Source of the DNA: SW-6-46-9 sp964452185
GTDB taxonomy: Bacteria; Patescibacteriota; Minisyncoccia; Phycocordibacterales; SW-6-46-9
Assembly: GCA_964452185.1 (NCBI GenBank)
Contig: CAYVKO010000018.1
Span: forward strand, 1 to 10,686
Reading direction: 5' to 3'
Length of the DNA: 10,686 nt
The notes beneath the pieces were generated by a model. That model was not told where the DNA came from. It made no database searches and worked only from the letters and a program-made list of their open reading frames with translations. The position numbers and the translations under genes are program-made. Shown in pieces: positions 4,654-10,686 of the stretch. Numbering within the stretch: position 1 is the stretch's first letter; each line of letters starts with the position of its first letter.

Positions 4654-5754
4654 TTATTTTTCTGCTAGGTTCTCAAGGTATTCAATTGTCTTTTCGTTAG
4701 TAAGGCGGCTTTTCACGAATGTACGTGCTCGTGCCTCATCAACGTCTTCGTAATTTTCAGTTACCTGCTTTACCTCAGACTCTACCGCTTCTTCATCTGG
4801 TCGTATGTCTTCTTGGGCAGCAATCTTGTTAAGTATAAGTTGTGTTTTAGCTCGGCGCTTTGCATCCGGTAGCCATTTCTCTCGCATCTCTTCTTTCGTG
4901 GTGTCGGCCTGTTCAAAGTATTCCTCCATATCCATACCACTTCTGGTCACGTCACTTTCAAACTGAGCCATCATCTTATCTAACTCACCTTCAACAACAA
5001 GCTCAGGTAGGTCGGCTGTTGAGGCGTCTACAACGGATTGAATGATACGGCCACGCTTAGCCTCTTGGCTTTTTCGTTCATTTTGCTCTGCAATATTTTC
5101 TTTTAGTGTGGCACGGAACTCTTCGACTGTTTCATCGTTAGAGATCTTTTTAACGAACTCGTCATCTATTTCTGGTAGATCTTCTTCACTTACTTCCATA
5201 TCTGCAGGATTCACATCTCCTTCTTCTATTTCGGTACGTTTTTGAGATTGTGCCCACTGACGTCGAATATTATCAATTGCTTCATCAACGTCTTCTTCAG
5301 TTACTTCTCCTGTGTCTTCAGAATCTTCCTCAGCCTCTTCCAGTCCTTTTTGGGCTACTTCTTCAATGTTGTCTGGCAGCGTGACTTCCGGCATTGTGGT
5401 TGCTTCAGCGGTAAAGGCAACAGGGTTATCCGGGGAGATTTTTGTGATTTTTACATCAGGTCGTCCAATAGCCTGAATTTCATTGTCGGCGATTATCTTT
5501 GGGTAGATATCCTGAACAGCTTGTCCTGCCATTTCCTGCAGAATGTTCATTTCACCTACACGCTCTTCTAGCACATCGGCAGGAACTTTTTTGTCACGAA
5601 AACCGTCAAGAGAAACTTCTTCACGTATTTTGTCTAGAGCTGATTCTCTGTAGTTTTCAACTACTTCTGTAGGTATGGTAGCTTCGATCGTCACATCACT
5701 TCCGTCTTCCGTAATGTCTGCATCGTATTCCTTTTTGTCTGTATCTTCAGTCAT
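4654..5754 (-). CDS. tig: Trigger factor without the FKBP (PPIase) domain
   Basis: A 366-residue ribosome-associated chaperone that shields nascent chains at the exit tunnel. The N-terminal ribosome-binding domain (about 8-125) contains GFRDKKVP at 51-58, the tunnel-docking signature. The C-terminal helical chaperone arms run from about 150-170 and again from about 195 to the end, with DLPEIDDEF at 192-200 where the family resumes after the isomerase domain. E. coli trigger factor has 432 residues with an FKBP domain of about 90 residues between these parts. Here only about 25 residues (about 170-195) sit there and none resemble FKBP. The protein is thus expected to hold and fold chains but not to isomerise prolines. 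ATG 5754 follows the upstream gene's stop by 2 bp, suggesting translational coupling. It is strongly acidic. Identity is secure; the domain loss is a reading of length and missing motifs. Confidence 0.92.
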   Translation of the reverse strand: MTEDTDKKEYDADITEDGSDVTIEATIPTEVVENYRESALDKIREEVSLDGFRDKKVPADVLEERVGEMNILQEMAGQAVQDIYPKIIADNEIQAIGRPDVKITKISPDNPVAFTAEATTMPEVTLPDNIEEVAQKGLEEAEEDSEDTGEVTEEDVDEAIDNIRRQWAQSQKRTEIEEGDVNPADMEVSEEDLPEIDDEFVKKISNDETVEEFRATLKENIAEQNERKSQEAKRGRIIQSVVDASTADLPELVVEGELDKMMAQFESDVTRSGMDMEEYFEQADTTKEEMREKWLPDAKRRAKTQLILNKIAAQEDIRPDEEAVESEVKQVTENYEDVDEARARTFVKSRLTNEKTIEYLENLAEK

Positions 5755-5756
5755 AT

Positions 5757-6065
5757 TTAGGTGTAAAGATTAAAGTTGGTAAGTGTTGAGGTGGTGCCGC
5801 TTCCGGCAACTTGGCCACCGTAGATGTAAAGCCCAACAAGTGCTGTAATTACTACTAGAGCTAAAATCAAAGCCGTTGTTTTTTCAATAGACATACTTGA
5901 TTCAGACCCGCTTTCATTATCAAAGGTAAGGGGTTTTAAGTAACGTGGTGCCACAAGTGCTGGCGGTGATGATTCTTCTTCGGTTTCTTTGTTTTTATCA
6001 GTGTACTCAGCCTCAATAGCCTCTTCTTTGTCATTCTCAGTTGTGTTGTTTGTGTTTGTGGTCAT
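5757..6065 (-). CDS. Single-pass membrane protein of unknown function
   Basis: A 102-residue protein with no family I recognise. Residues 1-60 are polar and acidic, rich in Thr, Asn and Glu at the start, with a Pro-containing stretch SSPPALVAPRYLKPL at 32-46. A single hydrophobic helix spans about 63-83 (TTALILALVVITALVGLYIY), followed by a short Gly/Ser/Thr tail of about 19 residues. There is no cleavable signal peptide, since the helix is near the C-terminus. It may be inserted like a tail-anchored or bitopic protein, and its orientation is unclear because the flanks hold few basic residues. It lies 6 bp after ppa and 2 bp before tig, so it is very likely co-transcribed and translated with both. 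The coding call rests on this packing and on a length that fills the gap exactly. Its role in the operon is unknown; one inference is a membrane tether or accessory factor. Confidence 0.78.
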   Translation of the reverse strand: MTTNTNNTTENDKEEAIEAEYTDKNKETEEESSPPALVAPRYLKPLTFDNESGSESSMSIEKTTALILALVVITALVGLYIYGGQVAGSGTTSTLTNFNLYT

Positions 6066-6071
6066 AAATGT

Positions 6072-6599
6072 TTATTTATTTCCAAATTCCTCCTGATAAA
6101 GCTTTTGCCCACGCTCAAATGCCTCCACGGCCGCTTCTTTATCGTCAAACCCTGTTACCTCCACCTCCTTATCTTGCAGTTTTTTGTACGTAGAGTAGAA
6201 ATGCTCCATTTCTTTTAGGGTGTGTGGGTTCACATCATCTATATCAGACACATGGTCAAAGCGTGGGGCGGATACAGGAACTGCCACTAACTTATCATCA
6301 GCCTCTCCAGTGTCAATCATATTCATGATTCCAATTGGCCGGACACGTACTAGCACACCCGGATGGATAGGGAATGAGGCAAGAATGATAACGTCTATCG
6401 GATCGTCATCATCCCATAAAGTTTGCGGGACAAATCCGTAATCAAACGGAAAGTCTTGTGCTGTGTGTGCAGCACGATCAAGCGCGATCATTCCGGTTTC
6501 TTTGTCGATTTCATACTTATTTTTTGAACCCTTAGGGATTTCTACCACAGTGTTGATGGCTGTTTTGTCACCGGGTTCAATTTCATGCCAATAATCCAT
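6072..6599 (-). CDS. ppa: Inorganic pyrophosphatase, family I
   Basis: A 175-residue soluble pyrophosphatase that hydrolyses PPi to two phosphates with Mg2+, pulling nucleic acid and aminoacyl-tRNA synthesis forward. The active site is complete. Seen are Glu20 in VVEIPKGSKNKYE, Lys28 and Glu30, Arg42, Tyr54 in DYGFVPQT, the metal-binding DDDDPIDVI with Asp64, Asp66 and Asp69, Asp96, Asp101 and Lys103 in GEADDKLVAVP, and Tyr138-Lys139 in STYKK. Nearly every position matches the E. coli enzyme with an offset of one residue, and the length matches too (175 versus 176). ATG 6599 gives the expected N-terminus. It lies 28 bp after nusA and 6 bp before the membrane protein gene, inside one operon. 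No Shine-Dalgarno sequence. Nothing is missing or odd. Identification is certain. Confidence 0.97.
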   Translation of the reverse strand: MDYWHEIEPGDKTAINTVVEIPKGSKNKYEIDKETGMIALDRAAHTAQDFPFDYGFVPQTLWDDDDPIDVIILASFPIHPGVLVRVRPIGIMNMIDTGEADDKLVAVPVSAPRFDHVSDIDDVNPHTLKEMEHFYSTYKKLQDKEVEVTGFDDKEAAVEAFERGQKLYQEEFGNK

Positions 6600-6627
6600 A
6601 AGTAATATATAAGGTTAAAGATTAAAA

Positions 6628-7989
6628 TTAATCCTCCTTTTGTGTAGATTTATCATCATCTTCTTCAGGTTCAGGACTTGCTTCGGTTTCTTCTTCGCCG
6701 CCTTCTGAGCTATCTGCATCAGAGCTTTCGTCGTCTCCACTCTCTTCGCCGCCTTCCTGATCTTCAGATGCTTCATTCTCACTCTGGTCGTCTTCGGTAT
6801 CTGTATCTGAGTTGTCAGTAATTTCGGTTAGCTCCTCTGCATCTTCGGAGGCAATGTCATCGTCGGCATCCGGATCGGCCACTATCTCTGACTCTTCATC
6901 TCCTTCAACAGACCGGACATCAATAGTCCATCCAGTTAGCTTTGCTGCCAAACGGGCGTTCTGCCCGCCTTTACCAATAGCCAATGACTGCTGGTCGGGT
7001 GTGACGTATGCATGCGCTTGCTTATCTTCTTCTAACTCGACTTGCATAACCTCAGCCGGGGAGAGTGCTTTCTCTATAAATATCTCTGGATTGTCTGACC
7101 ATTCAATTATGTCGATCTTTTCATTACCAAGTTCACTCATTACGGTAGATACACGCACTCCTCGTTGACCAACGCACGCTCCGACCGGGTCGATGTATTC
7201 GTCGTCTGAATATACAGCAACCTTTGAACGAGATCCCGGTTCACGAGCAATCGCTTTGATCTCGACTACGCCGCTGGCCACTTCCGGAGCTTCTACCTCA
7301 AATAACTTATGCAGAAACTTTGGGCTTGAACGAGAAAGCTTGAGAAAAATACCGCGCGAGGACTCATCAACATCCAGTAGATATGCTCGAATGCGTTCAC
7401 CCTGACGGAATCGTTCCCCAGAGATTTGCTCTTCTCGTGGCATAATACCGGTTGCTCGGCCGAGATCTACATAAAGGTTGCCTCGTTCAAATCGTTGAAC
7501 CGTACCATTTACAATCTGTCCTTGCTTTTCTGCGAATTCTTTTTGAACAGAAACTTTTTCGGCTTCCCGAATTTTCTGAATAATGACCTGTTTAGCTGTC
7601 TGCGTGGATATGCGACCGTAGTCATCGCGATTTTCTAGCGGAAACATGATTTCCTCGCCAAGCTCAGCCCCGCTTTTAATTTTTTTAGCGTCAGAGATTA
7701 GAATATGGCGCTCAGAATCAAAAAGGTCTCGGTCATCATCTTCTCCTTCTGGTTCTTCGTCAGGCATACGCACTGTAGACTCATCGACTACCACCTTAAC
7801 TTGATGGAATTCTACATCTCCGTCAGCCGGATCGAAGTCTGCTCGGATAATTTGTCCGCTCTTACCGTATTCTTTTTTATAGGCACTTGCGAGCGCTTGC
7901 TCAATGGCGTCAACAGCTTTTTCTCGTGAAATACCACGATCTTGTTCAAGCTGATTAAGAACTGAGTTAATTACTTTAAGATCAAACAT
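6628..7989 (-). CDS. nusA: Transcription termination/antitermination protein NusA
   Basis: A 453-residue RNA polymerase-binding elongation factor that modulates pausing, intrinsic termination and antitermination. Domains in order: an N-terminal polymerase-binding domain (about 1-150), starting with the typical pattern of a short helix, ISREKAVDAIEQAL and a helix ending in KKEYG; an S1 RNA-binding domain (about 155-220); KH1 (about 230-300) with VGQRGVRV at 273-280; and KH2 (about 305-360) with the loop IGKGGQNARLA at 338-348. From about 362 to the end the protein is a low-complexity Asp/Glu/Ser tail of about 90 residues, in place of the helical acidic repeats of E. coli NusA. A short acidic insertion (DEEPEGEDDDRD, 77-88) also lies in the N-terminal domain. 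It is first in a five-gene operon. The usual neighbours rimP and infB are absent. ATG 7989 fits the family start. Confidence 0.96.
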   Translation of the reverse strand: MFDLKVINSVLNQLEQDRGISREKAVDAIEQALASAYKKEYGKSGQIIRADFDPADGDVEFHQVKVVVDESTVRMPDEEPEGEDDDRDLFDSERHILISDAKKIKSGAELGEEIMFPLENRDDYGRISTQTAKQVIIQKIREAEKVSVQKEFAEKQGQIVNGTVQRFERGNLYVDLGRATGIMPREEQISGERFRQGERIRAYLLDVDESSRGIFLKLSRSSPKFLHKLFEVEAPEVASGVVEIKAIAREPGSRSKVAVYSDDEYIDPVGACVGQRGVRVSTVMSELGNEKIDIIEWSDNPEIFIEKALSPAEVMQVELEEDKQAHAYVTPDQQSLAIGKGGQNARLAAKLTGWTIDVRSVEGDEESEIVADPDADDDIASEDAEELTEITDNSDTDTEDDQSENEASEDQEGGEESGDDESSDADSSEGGEEETEASPEPEEDDDKSTQKED

Positions 7990-8078
7990 GCCGAATTGTA
8001 TTAATTGTAAGTAGGTATGAGGAGAAGCTTGCTCAGAAATCCGGTTTTTACAAGAGGTGAATTAACAGTATTAATTTA

Positions 8079-8109
8079 GTGATACCAACGGATATGGTGG
8101 CTGTGCCAA
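8079..8109 (-). promoter_or_regulatory. Candidate extended -10 promoter of the nusA operon
   Basis: On the minus strand, TGG followed by TATCAC (8087-8079), with TTGGCA (8109-8104) upstream at a long 19-bp spacing. The leader would be about 83 nt. A second option, TACAAT just 5 bp before the nusA ATG, would make a nearly leaderless mRNA. Neither is strong. Confidence 0.3.
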
Positions 8110-8211
8110 CCAAAGACTCAGCAGAGTTTAACCGAGTGTTTGCCTGCCGGAATGGCCACTACTCCCTTGCTTAAAAAAATGCCCGCCGGTGTCCGGATCG
8201 AGCTTCTTCGT

Positions 8212-8220
8212 TGCTATGAT
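8212..8220 (+). promoter_or_regulatory. Candidate distal extended -10 promoter for pilB
   Basis: TGC followed by TATGAT (8215-8220), one base off the consensus -10 with an extended element. No convincing -35. The leader to pilB would be about 100 nt. Confidence 0.4.
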
Positions 8221-8284
8221 AGTACCATTCTTTTAGGCAAGACGCAATTAGCGGCTCTGTTGTGGAGAATAAAACTACCTTATT

Positions 8285-8293
8285 TGGTACACT
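8285..8293 (+). promoter_or_regulatory. Candidate proximal extended -10 promoter for pilB
   Basis: TGG followed by TACACT (8288-8293), resembling the tRNA promoters of this window (TGN-TACTAT). No good -35 at 17 bp. The leader would be about 29 nt. Confidence 0.4.
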
Positions 8294-8328
8294 AACAATG
8301 AAAAGGTGTAGTTGTTCTAACTATTTTC

Positions 8329-10083
8329 ATGGACATTACAAATACACAACTAGTAGAATTCCTTGAAGACCTTTCGGATGTATCTGCAGAGGAGCTTGAG
8401 AAAGCAAAAGAAAGAGCAGAAGAGTCGGGGGAGAGTGTTGGTTCAGTGCTTGTTTCTCAAGATGTACTAGACCAGGATGAGCTACGTCGCATTCAAGCTC
8501 ATGTACTAGGCATCCCGTTTGTAAGTTTAACCGGTCGAGATATCGACTTTGATACACTTTCCGTTATTCCGGAACCGGTGGCTCGCAATCATAATATTGT
8601 GGCGTTTGATCAAACCGATAAGAAGCTGGAAGTGGCTATGCTGGATATTGATGACTTGCCTGCTATTGACTTTGTTCGCAAAAAGACAGGAAAGAAGATT
8701 AAACCCCGATTAACAGACGAGGAATCAATTCGGAATGTGTTAAAGCAGTATCAGCAGTCGCTAGATACGGAGTTTAGTAATATCATCGAGCGCGAATCGT
8801 CGGAGCTGGAAACTATTCCGGATGATGATGGAGAGGAGGAGGTGTCTGCAGAAAAACTTGAGGAAGTGGCGGAAGACTTACCGGTGGTTCGGATTGTGGA
8901 TACGCTTTTAAAGCACGCCATACTGCAGGGTGCTTCTGACATTCATATTGAGCCGATGGAGGAAAAGGTGCTGGTGCGCTATCGTATTGACGGTATTTTA
9001 CATGACGCTATGGAACTGCCGCCTCGCGCCGCTCAGTCAATCACTGCTCGGATTAAAGTATTAGCAGAACTCAAGCTAGATGAAAAACGCTTACCGCAGG
9101 ACGGCCGATTCAAGGTTGATATGGAAGGAGAGGAGGTGAGCCTGCGAGTATCGATTATCCCTACTCAGTACGGGGAGAAAACCGTGATGCGTCTTTTACG
9201 GCAGAGCTCAGAAGGGTTTACGCTACCCGAGCTTGGACTTCATGGCAACTCACTTGAGCGAGTGCACTGGGCTACCAAACAAAGCACCGGCATGATTCTC
9301 ACCACCGGTCCAACAGGATCGGGAAAGACTACAACGTTATACACAATTTTAGACATACTAAACACTCCTGAAGTCAATATTTCTACAGTCGAGGATCCAG
9401 TAGAGTATCAGATGGATCGCATTAATCAGACTCAAGTTAAGCCTGATATTGGGTTTACATTTAGTGAAGGATTACGAGCATTGGTACGGCAGGACCCTGA
9501 CATTATTATGGTGGGAGAAATCCGCGATTCAGAAACAGCGCACTTAGCGGTTAATGCAGCACTGACCGGCCATCTTGTGTTCTCAACACTTCACACCAAC
9601 TCAGCAGCTGGTGCTATTCCGCGACTTTTGGACATGGATGCGGAGGCGTTTCTTATAGCCTCTACTATCCGGGTGATAATTGGGCAGCGGTTAGTTCGTG
9701 AACTATGTGAGTCCAAGGAGGAGTACACGCTTTCGGATAGTGAGTTAGACCGGTTGTCTGAGGAGGTGGATATGGATCGAGTGTTGGAAACATTAAAAGA
9801 AGAGAATATTGTTGGTGAGCGAGATAGCTGGTCGGATATATCCTTCTACAAGGCAGCTGAAAGTGAAGGTTGTCCGGATGGTTTTTCTGGTCGAGTTGGT
9901 ATTCAGGAAGTGCTCAAAATGACTCCTTCAATTGAGGACTTGATAATGGCTGATGAGACTGCTGAGACAATCGAAAAACAAGCTCGGGATGAGGGTATGA
10001 TCACAATGGCTGAAGATGGTATTTATAAGGCAGCAAAAGGAATTACTACTATTGAAGAAGTATTCCGAGTTGTTAATGAGTAA
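8329..10083 (+). CDS. pilB: Type IV pilus assembly ATPase PilB (GspE/PulE family)
   Basis: A 584-residue hexameric secretion ATPase that powers pilin polymerisation at the inner membrane. The N-terminal MshEN/GSPII_E domain runs from about 5 to 145 (the pattern LVSQDVLDQDELRRIQAHVLG). An acidic linker follows at about 155-183. In the ATPase core I see the N2 domain with SDIHIEP at 203-209 and RYRIDG at 217-222, Walker A GPTGSGKTT at 327-335, the Asp box with STVEDPVEY at 352-360 (catalytic Glu355), Walker B with DPDIIMVGEIRD at 389-400, and the His box TGHLVFSTLHTN at 413-424. The usual C-terminal zinc motif (two CxxC pairs) is reduced to Cys460 (RELCESKEEY) and Cys515 (EGCPDGFSGR). ATG 8329 fits the domain start; no Shine-Dalgarno. 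It is followed 103 bp later by pilC. Pilus assembly is far more likely than type II secretion in this lineage, but that is context-based. Confidence 0.95.
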   Translation: MDITNTQLVEFLEDLSDVSAEELEKAKERAEESGESVGSVLVSQDVLDQDELRRIQAHVLGIPFVSLTGRDIDFDTLSVIPEPVARNHNIVAFDQTDKKLEVAMLDIDDLPAIDFVRKKTGKKIKPRLTDEESIRNVLKQYQQSLDTEFSNIIERESSELETIPDDDGEEEVSAEKLEEVAEDLPVVRIVDTLLKHAILQGASDIHIEPMEEKVLVRYRIDGILHDAMELPPRAAQSITARIKVLAELKLDEKRLPQDGRFKVDMEGEEVSLRVSIIPTQYGEKTVMRLLRQSSEGFTLPELGLHGNSLERVHWATKQSTGMILTTGPTGSGKTTTLYTILDILNTPEVNISTVEDPVEYQMDRINQTQVKPDIGFTFSEGLRALVRQDPDIIMVGEIRDSETAHLAVNAALTGHLVFSTLHTNSAAGAIPRLLDMDAEAFLIASTIRVIIGQRLVRELCESKEEYTLSDSELDRLSEEVDMDRVLETLKEENIVGERDSWSDISFYKAAESEGCPDGFSGRVGIQEVLKMTPSIEDLIMADETAETIEKQARDEGMITMAEDGIYKAAKGITTIEEVFRVVNE

Positions 10084-10142
10084 CTTTTATACTTTTGTAA
10101 ACAGATTGATTTTTAGGTTGTTGAGTTCTTGTGTCAAATAGG

Positions 10143-10172
10143 TCGAAGTGAATGGTTTCGGTGCGGTATAAT
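10143..10172 (+). promoter_or_regulatory. Candidate promoter of pilC
   Basis: A perfect -10 TATAAT (10167-10172) with a poor -35 TCGAAG (10143-10148) at 18 bp. The predicted start near 10179 leaves a leader of only about 8 nt before ATG 10187, so pilC could have a nearly leaderless transcript of its own as well as read-through from pilB. Confidence 0.45.
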
Positions 10173-10186
10173 TCATATAGATACAT

Positions 10187-10686
10187 ATGAAATTTTCTTA
10201 TAAAGCACTACAAGATAATGGTGAAAGCTACACAGATACGGCTACAGCTGAGAGCAAACAAGCTCTCTATAAACGTCTTGAGAAAAAAGGAGAAACACTT
10301 ATCTGGGCTGAGGAGGGTGATACGAGCAAGCCATGGTACAAAAGCGATATTAGTTTTCTGACTAGTATTAGCACTAAAGATAAGATTATGCTTGCTCGCA
10401 ACATGGCGGCCATGCTGGATGCTGGCTTGTCTGTAACTCGTGCACTTGGTGTTATATCGCGTCAGTCGAACAGTGATCATTTCAAAGAGGTCATCGATAC
10501 AATTCGTGAAGAAATCCGTACCGGAAATTCATTGGCTGACGGCTTAAAGCAGTTTGATGATGAGTTCCCTCCACTTTTTATATATATGGTAGAAGCTGGT
10601 GAGGAAAGCGGTAATCTCGGTGAAGCTCTCTCGACTGTTGCTGATCGGCTGGAGCGAGCAAACAAACTTAAAAAGAAAATCCGAGG
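10187..10686 (+). CDS. pilC: Type IV pilus inner-membrane platform protein PilC, 5' part
   Basis: The frame is open from ATG 10187 to the window edge, giving 166 visible residues of a protein usually about 400 long. The start MKFSYKALQDNGE is the typical PilC/GspF opening (tyrosine-lysine-alanine, then a beta strand). The first T2SSF cytoplasmic helical domain begins near residue 64, with KIMLARNMAAMLDAGLSVTRAL at about 66-87, then the conserved FPPLFIYMVEAGEESGNLGEAL at about 127-148, the signature of this family. The membrane helices should follow beyond the window. PilC sits in the inner membrane and couples the PilB motor to pilin assembly. It lies 103 bp after pilB, with a possible promoter of its own. 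There is no Shine-Dalgarno; ATACAT directly precedes the ATG. Identity is secure; the truncation is only the window edge. Confidence 0.95.
   Translation, partial: MKFSYKALQDNGESYTDTATAESKQALYKRLEKKGETLIWAEEGDTSKPWYKSDISFLTSISTKDKIMLARNMAAMLDAGLSVTRALGVISRQSNSDHFKEVIDTIREEIRTGNSLADGLKQFDDEFPPLFIYMVEAGEESGNLGEALSTVADRLERANKLKKKIR

Larger units (their letters stand above)
7990..8328. other. Divergent intergenic region between nusA and pilB (339 bp)
   Basis: No gene recognised on either strand. It holds candidate promoters for nusA (minus) and pilB (plus). A bulged hairpin GGTGGC/GCCAACC lies at about 8096-8111. The stretch 8150-8200 is locally GC-richer (several GCCGG/CCGG words), but I can assign no RNA gene to it. 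Confidence 0.5.

Noticed and set aside
6660..6900. Low-complexity repeat-like DNA
   Set aside because: It is the coding sequence of the Asp/Glu/Ser-rich NusA tail. The repetitiveness follows from amino-acid composition, with no regular period or exact long repeats.
2106..8033. Shared 11-mer AGAAGCTTGCT at 2106-2116 and 8023-8033
   Set aside because: Flanking sequence does not align beyond the word itself, so a common element is not supported.
1..10686. CRISPR array, insertion sequence or transposase
   Set aside because: I found no regularly spaced repeats and no transposase or integrase motif in any frame.

Overview
The window looks like chromosomal core DNA of a member of the Candidate Phyla Radiation (Patescibacteria), most likely a Parcubacteria-type lineage. 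This is inferred from the reduced, compact versions of housekeeping proteins: a trigger factor with no room for the FKBP domain, HU, NusA and ClpP with acidic tails, RNase Y, and a PilB/PilC type IV pilus pair. No Shine-Dalgarno sequence precedes any gene here. The standard code appears to apply: TAA, TAG and TGA all end genes, and the tRNA-Gly has a TCC anticodon, so there is no sign of TGA recoding. Placement below the CPR level is not supported by anything I can compute.

Left part (1-1550, plus strand): a YraN-like nuclease-fold gene, a tRNA-Pro(TGG) with its own extended -10 promoter, and a structured stretch of 174 bp closed by a 16-bp exact copy of the tRNA 3' end. After these come two tandem terminator-like hairpins, a free-standing 29-codon very acidic small ORF with its own promoter and strong terminator, and a tRNA-Gly(TCC).

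Middle (1500-4000, minus strand): an HU-family DNA-binding protein and RNase Y (rny). Each is probably transcribed alone, with long gaps upstream. The gap before HU holds a repeated heptamer and a palindrome. The gap before rny holds a good sigma-70-type promoter for rny and, on the other strand, a pair of mutually exclusive hairpins.

Centre-right (3970-7989, minus strand): a tight five-gene operon nusA - ppa - small one-TM protein - tig - clpP, with gaps of 28, 6, 2 and 12 bp, ending in a strong intrinsic terminator. It joins transcription elongation/termination, pyrophosphate removal, nascent-chain folding and proteolysis. The one-TM protein is unrecognised.

Right part (8200-10686, plus strand): pilB (complete) and pilC (runs off the window), the assembly ATPase and inner-membrane platform of a type IV pilus. 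They are divergent from nusA across a 339-bp gap. PilB keeps all its ATPase motifs but only two of the four cysteines usual in the zinc-binding motif.

No CRISPR array, insertion sequence or integrase gene is visible. I found no obviously new multi-gene system. The best leads are the tRNA-Pro duplication with its structured insert, the acidic mini-gene beside it, and the membrane protein inside the nusA-clpP operon.
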